A DNA stretch of 64,000 bases, from the NCBI GenBank assembly GCA_025146135.1, contig CP102255.1, positions 620,001 to 684,000 of the forward strand, in the 5' to 3' direction. The DNA is from Anaerotruncus colihominis (GTDB lineage Bacteria > Bacillota > Clostridia > Oscillospirales > Ruminococcaceae). A program made the position numbers and the translations under genes. Below are positions 42,440-51,663 of this stretch, one piece after another; the stretch's first letter is position 1, and each line of letters opens with the position of its first letter. The notes under the pieces are model-generated. The model was not told where the DNA came from and did no database searches. It saw nothing but the letters and a program-made list of their open reading frames with translations.

Positions 42440-42720
42440 AGTGATTCCTCCTCAAGGTTGTTCAGACGCTATACCACGATGCGTACGTTCCTGGATTGGT
42501 ACAGCCTTTTATGTCTATTGTAAAAGCAAGTAGAATTATTATCCAGGTACGATCGGCTCTTGACAAGAAAATTTGTACAATATAAAGGACAGATTGGCTC
42601 GATAAATAGCCAAATAGAAAATAAAAAAGCTTTAAAACCGTTGAATGAAACGGGCGCGGCCTGGTTCAAGAGTGTGGAAGTCCCCGACGCTAGGATTTTT
42701 ATCATATGAATTAAAAAATA
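42440..42720. other. Intergenic stretch, no gene seen
   Basis: About 280 bp upstream of the XRE regulator. TTGACA (complement) near 42560 and AT-rich sequence could give promoters, but nothing decisive. Ends at the TRAP operon terminator. Confidence 0.4.
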
Positions 42721-42761
42721 AAAATAAAGAGCCGCCGGCCACGCCGGCGGCTCTTTATTTT
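42721..42761 (-). terminator. Terminator of the TRAP/sugar-acid operon
   Basis: AAATAAAGAGCCGCCGGC and its exact complement with a CAC loop (42740-42742), A/T ends on both sides; works in both directions. Confidence 0.92.
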
Positions 42762-42804
42762 TGTTCAGTCCTTTATGCGGATAGCGGGATTGCATGCGGC
42801 TTTG

Positions 42805-44103
42805 TCATCCCATCATGAGATTTGGAAACAGCATGGAAATGGACGGGATATAAGTAAGCAGCATCAGAATCACCAGCATGGAGATCAGGAAGGGGACGAT
42901 GCCCTGAATGACCTGGTCCAGCTTTGTTTCACCAATGCGGCTGGCTACGAACAGGTTGATGCCAAGGGGTGGAGTTACAAATCCAATGGCCAGATTGACA
43001 ATCATAACAATACCGAAATGGATGGGCTCTACACCCAGACTCGTAACAATGGGCAGGAAGATGGGCGCCAGGATCATGATGGACGGCGCGGTATCCATAA
43101 AGCAGCCCACGAACAAAAGAACAATATTGAGCAGCAGCAGTATAATCAGCTTATTGTCGGTGAGCCGGGTGATGGCGCCGGCGATCTGCTGGGGAATTTG
43201 ACCGATGGTCAGAATTTTGGTGAAAGCGGCGGCGCACCCCAGTACCACCAGTACTGTGCCGGTGGTCAGTCCGGCGCTGCGGATGACGCCGAAGATGTCG
43301 CGCAGCCGCAGTTCCTTGTAAATGAATACGCCGACAATGAAACTGTAAACGACCGATACGGCAGCGGCTTCTGTGGGTGTAAAAATGCTCCCATAAATAC
43401 CGCCCAGGATGATGACCGGGCTGATAAGCGCCCATTTGCCGTCCCAAATGGCGGATAGGGTGCGTTTGAAGCTGAAGGGGCGTCCGTCCCCGCTGTAGCC
43501 CCGTTTTTTACTGATAAAATAGGCGACAGTCATCAATCCGAGTCCCATCAGAATGCCGGGCAAAAAACCGGCCATAAACAGCTCGGTGATGGATTGTCCT
43601 GTCGAGGTGCAGAAGATCACCATGGGGATGCTGGGCGGGATGATGACGCCGATACAGCCGGCCGCGGCGATCAATCCGAGCACGAACCGCTTGTCATAGC
43701 CCTTTTCCAGCATGGTGGGGATCACCATGCCGCCGACGGCGGCTACGGTAGCAGGTCCGGAGCCGGAGATGGCGGCGAAAAACATACAGACTACAACGGT
43801 TACCAGTGCCAGGCCGCCGGTGATTCGGCCAAAAATTTCGTTGAAAACATTCAGTAACCGTTTGGAGATGCCCCCGCCGCCCATCAGTTCGCCGGCCAGC
43901 ACGAAAAAGGGGATGGCCATAATCGGGAAGGAATCGGTGGAGGTCACCAGATTTTGAGCGATATAGCCGATGCTTAGACCCAGGGAAGGCTCCGCTACAA
44001 CAGTGATCAGCGAAGCGGCGCCGATGGCGATGCCAACAGGCACATTGAGTATGATCAGCAGGAAAAAAGCGCCGAACAGGATTAGGCTAATCATCCAAAG
44101 CAC
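42805..44103 (-). CDS. TRAP transporter large permease (DctM type)
   Basis: 432 residues, about twelve membrane helices. Family signatures: NVPVGIAIGAASLI, PFFVLAGELMGGGGISKRLL, GSGPATVAAVGGMVIPTMLEKGY, AAGCIGVIIPPSIPMVIF and GFVTPPLGINLFVASRI. Forms the Na+-coupled channel of a tripartite importer with the small permease (17-bp overlap) and binding protein. No ATPase involved. Substrate likely a sugar acid, from the genes around it. Confidence 0.95.
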   Translation of the reverse strand: MLWMISLILFGAFFLLIILNVPVGIAIGAASLITVVAEPSLGLSIGYIAQNLVTSTDSFPIMAIPFFVLAGELMGGGGISKRLLNVFNEIFGRITGGLALVTVVVCMFFAAISGSGPATVAAVGGMVIPTMLEKGYDKRFVLGLIAAAGCIGVIIPPSIPMVIFCTSTGQSITELFMAGFLPGILMGLGLMTVAYFISKKRGYSGDGRPFSFKRTLSAIWDGKWALISPVIILGGIYGSIFTPTEAAAVSVVYSFIVGVFIYKELRLRDIFGVIRSAGLTTGTVLVVLGCAAAFTKILTIGQIPQQIAGAITRLTDNKLIILLLLNIVLLFVGCFMDTAPSIMILAPIFLPIVTSLGVEPIHFGIVMIVNLAIGFVTPPLGINLFVASRIGETKLDQVIQGIVPFLISMLVILMLLTYIPSISMLFPNLMMG

Positions 44104-44575
44104 CTCCTTGCCGCAGGCACTTTACTCTAAGCCAGATGGTTTGTAAAGTCCGGTAAAAGGTGAGGACGAATCCCACAAAGGGCGCCATATATACAAATTG
44201 CATTGGGATGCCCATTGCGGCGGATTTTTGCCCCAGCATGGCGATTTTCATAAACAGCTCATAGGAGGTTTTGATGATGAAGGCGGAAAACAACAGTACG
44301 ACGATATCCCCCACAATGCAAATATAAGGACGAATTCGTTGGGGAAACAGCCACAAGGCGGCGTCGATTTTAATATGCTTGCGCTGCTTGGCGGCATAGC
44401 CGATGGCCAGGTAGACCATCCAGATAAACAAATAGCGGGCCAGTTCCTCCGACCAGCTCAGAGAATTGTTGAAGATATAGCGCATAATGACCTGGACGAA
44501 GATTAAAAGACTCATCACACACAAAAGGACGACCATCAAAAGGTCCTCCAAATGGTTGTCAATTTTTTTCAGCAT
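44087..44575 (-). CDS. TRAP transporter small permease (DctQ type)
   Basis: 162 residues, four membrane helices; LSWSEELARYLFIWMVYLAIGYAAKQRKHIKID is the DctQ signature. Links binding protein and large permease. The end overlaps the DctM gene by 17 bp. Confidence 0.92.
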   Translation of the reverse strand: MLKKIDNHLEDLLMVVLLCVMSLLIFVQVIMRYIFNNSLSWSEELARYLFIWMVYLAIGYAAKQRKHIKIDAALWLFPQRIRPYICIVGDIVVLLFSAFIIKTSYELFMKIAMLGQKSAAMGIPMQFVYMAPFVGFVLTFYRTLQTIWLRVKCLRQGGALDD

Positions 44576-44604
44576 TGTTTCACCCCTTGTCCCTTCTGAA
44601 TGGA

Positions 44605-44623
44605 CGGGCAGTTTGCCTGCCCG
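44605..44623 (-). terminator. Intra-operon stem-loop between dctP- and dctQ-type genes
   Basis: CGGGCAG (44605-44611) pairs with CTGCCCG (44617-44623), GC-rich, no T run. Probably protects the abundant binding-protein mRNA. Confidence 0.5.
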
Positions 44624-44635
44624 CCCTGCGCAAGT

Positions 44636-45697
44636 TTATTCCTCCTGCAATAGCTCCAGGGTCCGGTCAAACAGTTCGGGATGCTCCATTTCATTGCGCA
44701 CAATGTCGTTCACGCTTTGGACGGCCTGCTGAAACTGCGCTGTTTCCTCTGGTGTCAGCTCTATGATCTGGGTGGTCGCGTCCTTGGCGATGGCGTCCAA
44801 TGCCTGCTGTTCATACTGCGGGGCGGTCGTCCGCTCGTATTCGGTCGCTTCCCTGGCCGCGTCAAGGACAATCTGCTGAAACTCATCGGGCAGGCTGTTA
44901 AACTTTTCAAGGTTCATCGCCAGGACCAGCGGATTATACATATGCTTGGTCATAATGAGATAGCTTTGTACCTCGTTTAGCTTGTTGTCGTAAATCAGCT
45001 CCACCGGGTTTTCCTGTGCATCGATGGTGCCCTGCTGCAAGGCGGTGAACACCTCGTTGAAGGCCATCGGCGTGGGGTTGGCGCCCAGGGCTTTCCAGGT
45101 GGCCAATTGAATGTTGTTTTCCATGACGCGGATTTTCAGGCCGCTCATGTCCGCGGGGGTATGAATTTCCCGGTTGGCGGTCATGTTGCGAAAGCCGTTT
45201 TCCGGATAGGACAGGATCTTAAGATTTTTGCTCTCCAGTCCCTTGGCGATCTCTTGGCCGATCTCTCCATCCAGAATTTCAAAGGCTTTTTCACGCGTTT
45301 CGAACAGGAAAGGCGCGTCGAACAGGTACAGGTCGCTGTAAGTGGCTGCTAAGGGGGCGACGTTTGACAAAGTGATGTCGATATCGCCGATCTGAGTGGC
45401 CTCCAGTACCTCGCGGTCGGCGCCCAGAGAGTTGTCGGCGAACACATTGACCTGGATCTGACCGTTGGTGCGCGATTCGACCACCTCTTTGAACTTGGCG
45501 CCGATATCCTTATGCGACTGGGGGATCCCCACGGCCACTTTCAGGGTATAAGCGGCCTGTTCTCCGCCGTCCGAAGCGGCGGAGCCGGCCGGCGCCGCGC
45601 TGTTTGCGGAACCGGAAGCGCCGGAGCAGCCGGCCAGAAGGCCGCTTGTAAAAACCGTTGCTGCAAGGGCCAAAGCAATCCGTTTGCCAGTTTTCAT
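44636..45697 (-). CDS. TRAP transporter solute-binding lipoprotein (DctP type)
   Basis: 353 residues. Lipobox SGLLAGC (Cys24), Ser/Ala linker, then a DctP domain (LKVAVGIPQSHKDIGAKFKEVVE, VNVFADNSLGADREVLEATQIG, GLKIRVMENNIQLATWKALGANPTPMAFNEVFTALQQGTIDAQENP). The Arg in KIRVMEN is the conserved carboxylate-binding residue, so the ligand is an organic or sugar acid. GGAGG 10 nt before ATG. Downstream of the aldolase gene by 49 bp. Confidence 0.93.
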   Translation of the reverse strand: MKTGKRIALALAATVFTSGLLAGCSGASGSANSAAPAGSAASDGGEQAAYTLKVAVGIPQSHKDIGAKFKEVVESRTNGQIQVNVFADNSLGADREVLEATQIGDIDITLSNVAPLAATYSDLYLFDAPFLFETREKAFEILDGEIGQEIAKGLESKNLKILSYPENGFRNMTANREIHTPADMSGLKIRVMENNIQLATWKALGANPTPMAFNEVFTALQQGTIDAQENPVELIYDNKLNEVQSYLIMTKHMYNPLVLAMNLEKFNSLPDEFQQIVLDAAREATEYERTTAPQYEQQALDAIAKDATTQIIELTPEETAQFQQAVQSVNDIVRNEMEHPELFDRTLELLQEE

Positions 45698-45746
45698 AAT
45701 GAAGTCCTCCGTTCAATTTAGATGTGTGGGGGATGGCTATAGCTGT

Positions 45747-46637
45747 TCAGAGAAGCCCCAATTCCTTTAGCCGGATTTTTATTTTTTCTTTTTCCTCCTG
45801 CGTGGCCGGGACAAAGGGCCGGCGGGGATAGCATTTTACAATGCCGCGCAGCTCCAGCATGGCATAGATGGCCAGCTGCGTCGAGCGCGCCAGATACATG
45901 ATATCGCGCATTTCATTGACTTCAAACTGCGTTTTGCGGCAGGCTTTTATATCACCGGCCATCCCCTCTGAAAACATCTTTCGGCAGATTTCGGGGAAGG
46001 CGTTGCCGATTCCGGGGATGAACGCCTTGCAGCCCAGGACACAAGCGGGCAGCCACATTGCCTCCGTGCCGAGAGCCACGTCGAAGGCGTCGCTTTTTAA
46101 AAGGCGCATATACTTGGCCATGGCCTGGATGTCAAAGGTGGCGTCCTTGACTCCGCTGACGCCCACTTTCTCTTTCAGCGTGCGGATCAGCTCCAGTTCC
46201 ATAGGATATCCCTGGAATTGAGGGTTGTTGTAGACATAGACCGGAACGTGGCCCTTTGCCGCGTCCACCAGCGTATGAAAATAGTCGCAGATGTCCTCGC
46301 TGGAATGCTTAAAATAGTAAGGTCCCACGGCCGCCACCGCGGCGGCGCCGCATTGGACGGCATGTTCCGTCAGGCGTGCGGCGCTGAGACTGTCGGCTGT
46401 GCCCACGTGGACGATCACCGGGATCTTGCCCTGGGCGGCCTTGAGCGTGGCTTCTGCCACCCCTTTGCGCTCCTCCTCCGTCATCAGCACGCCGCCGCCG
46501 TAGGAGCCGTTGATGAACAGCCCGTCCACCTGTCCGGATAAAAATTGGACCAATGCGGCCAGCCCTTCATAATCCACCTCGCCGTTTTCACGAAAAGGTG
46601 TGACCATGGGCGGCACCACGCCATACATCTGAAACAT
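45747..46637 (-). CDS. Dihydrodipicolinate synthase/N-acetylneuraminate lyase-family aldolase
   Basis: 296 residues, a complete class I aldolase barrel: GVVPPMVTPFRENGEVDYEGL, GSYGGGVLMTEEERKGV (phosphate/carboxylate loop), Tyr in VYVYNNP, Schiff-base Lys in SGVKDAT. The family cleaves or forms 2-keto-acids with pyruvate. With the DgoK-type kinase it probably splits a 2-keto-3-deoxy sugar acid or its phosphate into pyruvate and an aldehyde. One base separates it from the kinase gene. Confidence 0.9.
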   Translation of the reverse strand: MFQMYGVVPPMVTPFRENGEVDYEGLAALVQFLSGQVDGLFINGSYGGGVLMTEEERKGVAEATLKAAQGKIPVIVHVGTADSLSAARLTEHAVQCGAAAVAAVGPYYFKHSSEDICDYFHTLVDAAKGHVPVYVYNNPQFQGYPMELELIRTLKEKVGVSGVKDATFDIQAMAKYMRLLKSDAFDVALGTEAMWLPACVLGCKAFIPGIGNAFPEICRKMFSEGMAGDIKACRKTQFEVNEMRDIMYLARSTQLAIYAMLELRGIVKCYPRRPFVPATQEEKEKIKIRLKELGLL

Positions 46638-46638
46638 C

Positions 46639-47679
46639 TTACATCATCCTTTCCAATGATTTGCCGCGCTGTATGCGTTCGAGGGCGACCGCTATGGAGC
46701 CGTCGACGGTCATCCGGTCAAGGTCCTCCTTGCTGTGAACGCTTTTAATCTCAAGCTGCCGGCCAAACTCCTTTTTAAGCATACATGTATACATCCTGCA
46801 CCGGCTCTCATGGCCGTAGAGCAGGTAAAAGTCGCTGTGATATCCCTGACTGCGCATCTCATGAAAGGCCTTCAGGTCATCCGCCGCGATGGCCGCGTCC
46901 ACAAAAATCTGCCGTTCAGAGCTGTTTGTTTTCATCAACACCTGGAGAAACCTGGGCATCAGCATGGTTCTGCCCAGTCCGGCATGACGCACGCAGTCCG
47001 CCGCAATTTCAATCAATTCCTCATACCCGTAGCCGCCGGCTTCCTCGCCTTCAACGGGCACGATGCTTTTGCCGATGTTGGTGGAGCTGACCATAGCCTC
47101 GTAAAACTGGCCGCTGATGGTGGTGGCGCTTGCTTCGATCTGACGCGCTTCGTTGATGTACATGATCTTGGTGTGTGAGGACAGCGCAACCAGATTGCAC
47201 GGATAGGGAAGGCTGTACTGGTTCATGATCCCGATACACTGCACCTCCTCGCCGCGCATAAAGTCCACCTGACGCAGATTCTGCGCGCGTACCGGTTCCG
47301 GATAGCGGTTGCGCACGCCCCGGATAAAATAGACCGGCCTGCCCAGAGGCAGCACGGACTGGTCGGCAACCTCCAAAATCCCGTCGGAAAGCTCAGGCAG
47401 CCCGGCCGGCGCGACGAGATGCGGGATTTCGATCAATCCCACCTCCGAGGTGATCATGCCGGAAGCGATGGCGAACGCCACCTGATCCGCAGGGATCTGA
47501 TGTTCCCGCAGAATCTCAAAAAACAACTCCGTGACGCCGTTTCGCAGTTTGTCGCGGCTGCCGGTGATCGAGGTGTCCCGCACCCCCACCTTTTTCCGGC
47601 CGGACGCCACGATTTCTTTTTGGTCATTCACCAGATAAATGCGGGTCATGGTGGTCCCGCAATCGATGACGGCAAACAT
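46639..47679 (-). CDS. 2-keto-3-deoxy-galactonokinase family (DgoK type)
   Basis: 346 residues. MFAVIDCGTTMTRIYLVND phosphate loop, FAIASGMITSEVGLIEIPHL, YFIRGVRNR, VDFMRGEEVQCIGIM and LSSHTKIMYINEARQIEASATTISGQFYEAM are DgoK hallmarks. Phosphorylates 2-keto-3-deoxygalactonate (or close acids) at C6 with ATP. Sits between the 2-hydroxyacid dehydrogenase and aldolase genes in one operon. Confidence 0.85.
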   Translation of the reverse strand: MFAVIDCGTTMTRIYLVNDQKEIVASGRKKVGVRDTSITGSRDKLRNGVTELFFEILREHQIPADQVAFAIASGMITSEVGLIEIPHLVAPAGLPELSDGILEVADQSVLPLGRPVYFIRGVRNRYPEPVRAQNLRQVDFMRGEEVQCIGIMNQYSLPYPCNLVALSSHTKIMYINEARQIEASATTISGQFYEAMVSSTNIGKSIVPVEGEEAGGYGYEELIEIAADCVRHAGLGRTMLMPRFLQVLMKTNSSERQIFVDAAIAADDLKAFHEMRSQGYHSDFYLLYGHESRCRMYTCMLKKEFGRQLEIKSVHSKEDLDRMTVDGSIAVALERIQRGKSLERMM

Positions 47680-47697
47680 AACACAAACCCTTTCTTT

Positions 47698-48666
47698 CTA
47701 TAATTTGGGGTGGTTTACCGGATTTTGCGGCGTTTCGCCCCTTAAAACACGGGCGACCTCCTCCGCGACCTTCCGCTGAAGGCTGGCGACGGCTTCCTCA
47801 GAATACCAGGCGGCGTGCGGCGTTACGACCGCATTGTCCAGCTTGAGCAGGGGATTGTCAGCCGCAACCGGCTCCTGCTCGGTGACATCAAGCCCCGCCA
47901 TTGCGATTTGCCCGTCCGATAGCGCCTGGATAAGCGCCTGCTCGTCGACGACGGCGCCGCGGGCGGTGTTCACAAGCACGGCGGTTGGTTTCATCAGCCG
48001 GAACGCTTCCTGATTGAAGATATGGCGGGTGCTTTCATTCAGCGGGCAATGGATTGATAGATAATCGCTGTCCATAAGAAGCTGTTCAAAGCTCACCGGC
48101 GTCACGCCAAGCTCTTGAGCTGCCTGCTGGTCGAGCATGGGGTCGTATGCGATCATCTTTAAACCGAACCCGGCCATCTTCTGCGCGACCAGGCGGGGGA
48201 TACGGCCAAAGCCCATCAGACCGAGCGTGCTGCCCTGCATCCGGTGCAGGGGCTTCACCACCGTGTAGCTGCTGCGGCCGGCCTTCACCTGACTTGCCAG
48301 GAAGGTCAGTTTTTTGACGCAGTCCATCAGCAGGGCGATGGCATGGTTTGACACCTCGTCGATGCTGTAATCGGGCACGTTGCAGACATAAACGCCCTGT
48401 TCCTCCGCTGCTTTCAGATCGATGTTGTCGACACCGATGGCGTACCGGACAATGACCTTGCAGCGGGGCATTGCCCGGATGACCCGCGCGGTGATGGGGG
48501 CGAACTGACAGATCAGGGCGTCGCAGTCCGCCGCCGCTGAAATGACCTCGTCCTCGGTGGCGCAGTGGTAATCAAACAGCTCTCCGCCTGCCTGCCGGAT
48601 GATCTCCCGCTCCTGCGCGATGCTCTCATAGTAATAGTCGGAAATGACAACCTTTGGCTTTTTCAT
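47698..48666 (-). CDS. D-isomer-specific 2-hydroxyacid dehydrogenase
   Basis: 322 residues. Rossmann motif LGLMGFGRIPRLVAQKMAGFG, YAIGVDNIDLKAAEEQGVYVCNVPDY, catalytic Arg in NTARGAVVDEQAL, Glu in DVTEQEPV, His in VTPHAAWYSEEAVASLQ. Interconverts a 2-keto acid and a D-2-hydroxy acid with NAD(H); family includes SerA and CtBP-like enzymes. First gene of the transcript that continues through kinase, aldolase and TRAP genes; an IclR-type operator lies just upstream. Confidence 0.9.
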   Translation of the reverse strand: MKKPKVVISDYYYESIAQEREIIRQAGGELFDYHCATEDEVISAAADCDALICQFAPITARVIRAMPRCKVIVRYAIGVDNIDLKAAEEQGVYVCNVPDYSIDEVSNHAIALLMDCVKKLTFLASQVKAGRSSYTVVKPLHRMQGSTLGLMGFGRIPRLVAQKMAGFGLKMIAYDPMLDQQAAQELGVTPVSFEQLLMDSDYLSIHCPLNESTRHIFNQEAFRLMKPTAVLVNTARGAVVDEQALIQALSDGQIAMAGLDVTEQEPVAADNPLLKLDNAVVTPHAAWYSEEAVASLQRKVAEEVARVLRGETPQNPVNHPKL

Positions 48667-48685
48667 TTGACACCTCGCTTTAAAA

Positions 48686-48702
48686 GTTTTACTATATAAA
48701 AC
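48686..48702 (-). promoter_or_regulatory. IclR-type operator upstream of the dehydrogenase-TRAP operon
   Basis: GTTTTAC-TAT-ATAAAAC, 17 bp, one mismatch from the perfect palindromes at 51412 and 51432. A half-site GTTTTATATA follows at 48706. Confidence 0.65.
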
Positions 48703-48771
48703 TTGGTTTTATATATTGCTTATTTTTTAAACCTTGCACCCTTGTGCAAGGTTTAAAACAAACCGGCGGCT

Positions 48772-49554
48772 CTACTCCACATAGCCCATTTCCTTTGAAA
48801 TCTCTGCGGCCGCCGCCCGGATCTCATGAAGATACTGCTCGGACTTCTTTCCAAAGATCATATCCTGCATCCCGCACAGGCTGATCCCTGCGATCATTTT
48901 TCCTGTTTGCCCATAGATAGGGGCGCACAGGCTGCAAACATACGGTTCATTTTCTCCGACATTGCCGGAGTATCCGTCCCGCCGCGCCTGCCGGATCAGC
49001 TCCATCAGGGCGCTTTTGTCCATAACCGTGCGGTCGGTCAGGCGTTTGATTTCCACACGGTTCAGATAACGCTCCACCTCCTCGTCGCTCTCCTGCGCCA
49101 GAAACAGACGGCCGATGCCGGTGGAATACAGCTCGCTTCTGCCGCCGCTCTGAACCGTCAGCTGTGTCCAGAGCGGGACGCTTTTGGGAAGCACCTGCTC
49201 AACCATGGCGAGCGCGTCGCCTTCGCGGATGCCGAGGTAGCAGATCATGTTGTTGCGGTTGCAGAGCTTCTGAAGGCGCTTCTTTGCGATTTTGCGGACA
49301 TCCAGAGAATTGTATTTCAACTGCCCCAGATGATAAACTTCGATCCCAAGACTATACTTTTTGGTTTCCTCGTCAAAGGAGATAAAGCTTTCGTTATTTA
49401 ACGTATACAGCAGGCGCAGCATGGAACTTTTTCCAATACCGGCCAGCTCGCTGAGTTCAGAGAGCGACAGCTCCTGATGCTGCTCGTCGAACAGCTTTAA
49501 AATCTCCAACGCCTTCTTTACGGAGCCAATTGTATAATCCCGAGTTGTGTTCAT
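48772..49554 (-). CDS. IclR-family transcriptional regulator
   Basis: 260 residues. N-terminal winged HTH (IGSVKKALEILKLFDEQHQELSLSELSELAGIGKSSMLRLLYTLNNESFI) and C-terminal ligand domain (YLGIREGDALAMVEQVLP, LYSTGIGRLFLAQ, GYSGNVGENEPYVCSLCAPIYG, MIAGISLCGMQD). Governs sugar-acid genes in many bacteria; ligand often a 2-keto acid. Matching palindromes lie before both neighbouring operons, so it likely controls the whole block and, by position, itself. Confidence 0.93.
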   Translation of the reverse strand: MNTTRDYTIGSVKKALEILKLFDEQHQELSLSELSELAGIGKSSMLRLLYTLNNESFISFDEETKKYSLGIEVYHLGQLKYNSLDVRKIAKKRLQKLCNRNNMICYLGIREGDALAMVEQVLPKSVPLWTQLTVQSGGRSELYSTGIGRLFLAQESDEEVERYLNRVEIKRLTDRTVMDKSALMELIRQARRDGYSGNVGENEPYVCSLCAPIYGQTGKMIAGISLCGMQDMIFGKKSEQYLHEIRAAAAEISKEMGYVE

Positions 49555-49599
49555 ATTGCCTTCTCCTCATTTGAACAAACGGCGGCGGAGGCCGCGGCC

Positions 49600-50616
49600 C
49601 TAAAAGAGCACAACACCCTTGAACACGCCGGCCTCGGGACGCGTCCAGGCGGCAAGCGTCTGCCCTGCGTCGTCAAAGGCTGCCTGATGGGTGATAAATT
49701 GCCTGGGGATGAAAGCGCCGAGCCGCCAGAAATTCATCACCCGCTCATAGTCGGGCCTTGTAGAGTTGCGGGTCACAAACAGAGAAGGCTCTTTTAAATG
49801 GAACCGCAGCCCATCCAATTCCAACGTGCCGCCGCAGATGCCCACAAAGACAATTTTCCCGCCCTGGCCGATCCAACGCCAGGTCTGCTCCATGGAGGCT
49901 TTCGCGGCGGTCGTATCAATCACCGCGTCAAAAAGCGAGTCCTCTGTGAATTGTGCTGTTTGTTCTGTAAAATGTTCATCCAATGGGTCCAGTGCCAAAA
50001 GCCGGAACCGTTCGGCCGCGAAAGCCCGCCGGCCCGGATTTGTGTCCGACAGGAGCACGCGCGCCCCATAGGTCTGAGCGTTCAGAGCGCAGCTTATCCC
50101 GATCGGTCCCGCGCCGGTTACAAGCACGCGGTCGCCGGGCGCCAGTTCCAGCTTGGCCGCGGCGTGGGCGCCGATGGTCAGCGGCTCCAGCATGGCGATC
50201 TCCTGCGCGGGCGCTGGCCGGTCTGTTTTCAGCCAGTTTTGAGCCGGTGCGGCAAGGTACTCCTGAAGCCCTCCGTCCTGATGGACCCCGTACAGGTTGA
50301 GCCGCGCGCAGGCGTTTGTCCGGCCGCGCTGGCATGCTCTGCATGTCCCGCAGGGGATACAGGGCATTAAGCAGACCTGGTCCCCCACGGAAAAACCCCG
50401 GACGCCTTCACCAACCTCAGCTACCCGCCCGGCGGCCTCGTGCCCGATGACGCGCGGAAAGGAAAACAAAGGCTGATCGCCCCGGATGGCATGGAGATCG
50501 GAGCCGCAGATACAGACCGCTTCCATGCGGACCAAAAGCTGGCCCGGAAGGCATTGGGGGATGGGGCGTTCCTCATAGCGGAAGGTATTCGCCCGGTCGA
50601 GTACAAGTGCTTTCAT
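49600..50616 (-). CDS. Zinc-dependent medium-chain alcohol/polyol dehydrogenase
   Basis: 338 residues from ATG at 50616 (GGGAGGGGG 4-10 nt upstream). Catalytic zinc motif CICGSDLHA with GHEAAGRVAEVGEGVRGFSVGD, structural zinc Cys4 (CIPCGTCRACQRGRTNAC), NAD motif VTGAGPIGISCALNAQ. Similar to threonine/sorbitol/galactitol dehydrogenases and to hexonate dehydrogenases. Oxidises a hydroxyl of a sugar acid or polyol. 16 bp after the SDR gene, so one transcript. Confidence 0.9.
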   Translation of the reverse strand: MKALVLDRANTFRYEERPIPQCLPGQLLVRMEAVCICGSDLHAIRGDQPLFSFPRVIGHEAAGRVAEVGEGVRGFSVGDQVCLMPCIPCGTCRACQRGRTNACARLNLYGVHQDGGLQEYLAAPAQNWLKTDRPAPAQEIAMLEPLTIGAHAAAKLELAPGDRVLVTGAGPIGISCALNAQTYGARVLLSDTNPGRRAFAAERFRLLALDPLDEHFTEQTAQFTEDSLFDAVIDTTAAKASMEQTWRWIGQGGKIVFVGICGGTLELDGLRFHLKEPSLFVTRNSTRPDYERVMNFWRLGAFIPRQFITHQAAFDDAGQTLAAWTRPEAGVFKGVVLF

Positions 50617-50632
50617 TCTACCCCCTCCCATC

Positions 50633-51397
50633 CTATTTTGTCAAATATCCGCCGTCCACCGGGATGGTGGCGCCGTTGATATAGCTGCCAGCGTCGCTGG
50701 CCAGCAGAACAGCGATTCCCTTGAACGAATCAGGCTCCCCCCAATCCCCCTGCGGAATGCGGGACAGGATGTTTGCGTTGCGCTGCGGGTCGTTGTACAC
50801 GGCGGAGGAGAGGTCTGTTTTAATCCATCCGGGAGCAATGGCGTTTACATTGATCCCCAGACTGCCCCATTCGCTGGCCATCAGGCGGGTCATCCCCATT
50901 ACCGCGGACTTGCTGGCGGTGTAGGCGGCTGTATTGATTCCGCCCAGATAGGACATCATGGAAGCGAGATTGATGATTTTTCCGCCGCCGCCCTGCCTGA
51001 CAAACTGCCTGGCGGCCATTTGGGAGAGAAAAAATACGGACTTTTGATTGACCTGGATGATATTGTCCCACATTTCCTCGGTATATTCCAGCGCAGAGGC
51101 CCGGGGACAGATCCCTGCGTTGTTTACCAGGATATCCAGCCTGCCAAACGCATTCAAGGTCTGTTCCATAATGGCTTTCAACTGCGGCATCTGGCCGACA
51201 TCCGCCTGGATTGGGAGAAACCTGCGCCCAAGCCCTTCCACGTACCGCTGCATTTCGACCGGCGGACGGGTTCTGTACACACAGGCGATGGATGCGCCCG
51301 CCTCCGCCAATCCTTTGGTGATGCCGCTGCCGATGCCGTTGCCGCCGCCTGTCACCAGCGCAGTCTTGCCCTTGAGTGAAAAGTCGTCAAAAATCAT
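50633..51397 (-). CDS. Short-chain dehydrogenase (KduD/gluconate 5-dehydrogenase-like)
   Basis: 254 residues. NAD(P) motif TGGGNGIGSGITKGL, NNAG at about 89-92, catalytic Ser (SMMSYLGG), YTASK, and PGWIKTDL. The N-terminal FSLKGKTALVTGG and the C-terminal GEPDSFKGIAVLLASDAGSYINGATIPVDGGYLTK match sugar-acid SDRs. AGGAGGTG 6 nt before ATG; two IclR palindromes overlap its promoter region. Confidence 0.9.
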   Translation of the reverse strand: MIFDDFSLKGKTALVTGGGNGIGSGITKGLAEAGASIACVYRTRPPVEMQRYVEGLGRRFLPIQADVGQMPQLKAIMEQTLNAFGRLDILVNNAGICPRASALEYTEEMWDNIIQVNQKSVFFLSQMAARQFVRQGGGGKIINLASMMSYLGGINTAAYTASKSAVMGMTRLMASEWGSLGINVNAIAPGWIKTDLSSAVYNDPQRNANILSRIPQGDWGEPDSFKGIAVLLASDAGSYINGATIPVDGGYLTK

Positions 51398-51411
51398 GGC
51401 TACACCTCCTA

Positions 51412-51448
51412 GTTTTATAAGATAAAACTTAATTTTATAATATAAAAT
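51412..51448 (-). promoter_or_regulatory. Tandem IclR-type operators over the SDR promoter
   Basis: Two perfect 17-bp palindromes: GTTTTAT-AAG-ATAAAAC (51412-51428) and ATTTTAT-AAT-ATAAAAT (51432-51448), centres 20 bp apart. The second contains the likely -10 (TATATT/TATAAA, minus strand). The rest of 51449-51595 shows no gene. Confidence 0.78.
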
Positions 51449-51595
51449 TTTGTACGTTTAGGGTATCACAAAAAAGAGGGGTTTGTAAAGGGGCAAAACG
51501 ACACATTTTAAAAAGCATTTGTTGGCGAAATTTACTAAGGGGTGCGCTTGAAGATTCGGTAAATCAGATTTGGATGCAGGTTTGACTTTATATAA

Positions 51596-51627
51596 ACAGC
51601 CGGACGGGCATTGACCCGTCCGGCTGT
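51596..51627 (-). terminator. Terminator of the LacI-regulator gene
   Basis: ACAGCCGGACGGG (51596-51608) pairs with CCCGTCCGGCTGT (51615-51627); minus strand runs into TTTATATAAAG. Confidence 0.9.
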
Positions 51628-51663
51628 AAAAAGACGCTATTAATGCGCTGCTCCCGCTGCGGT

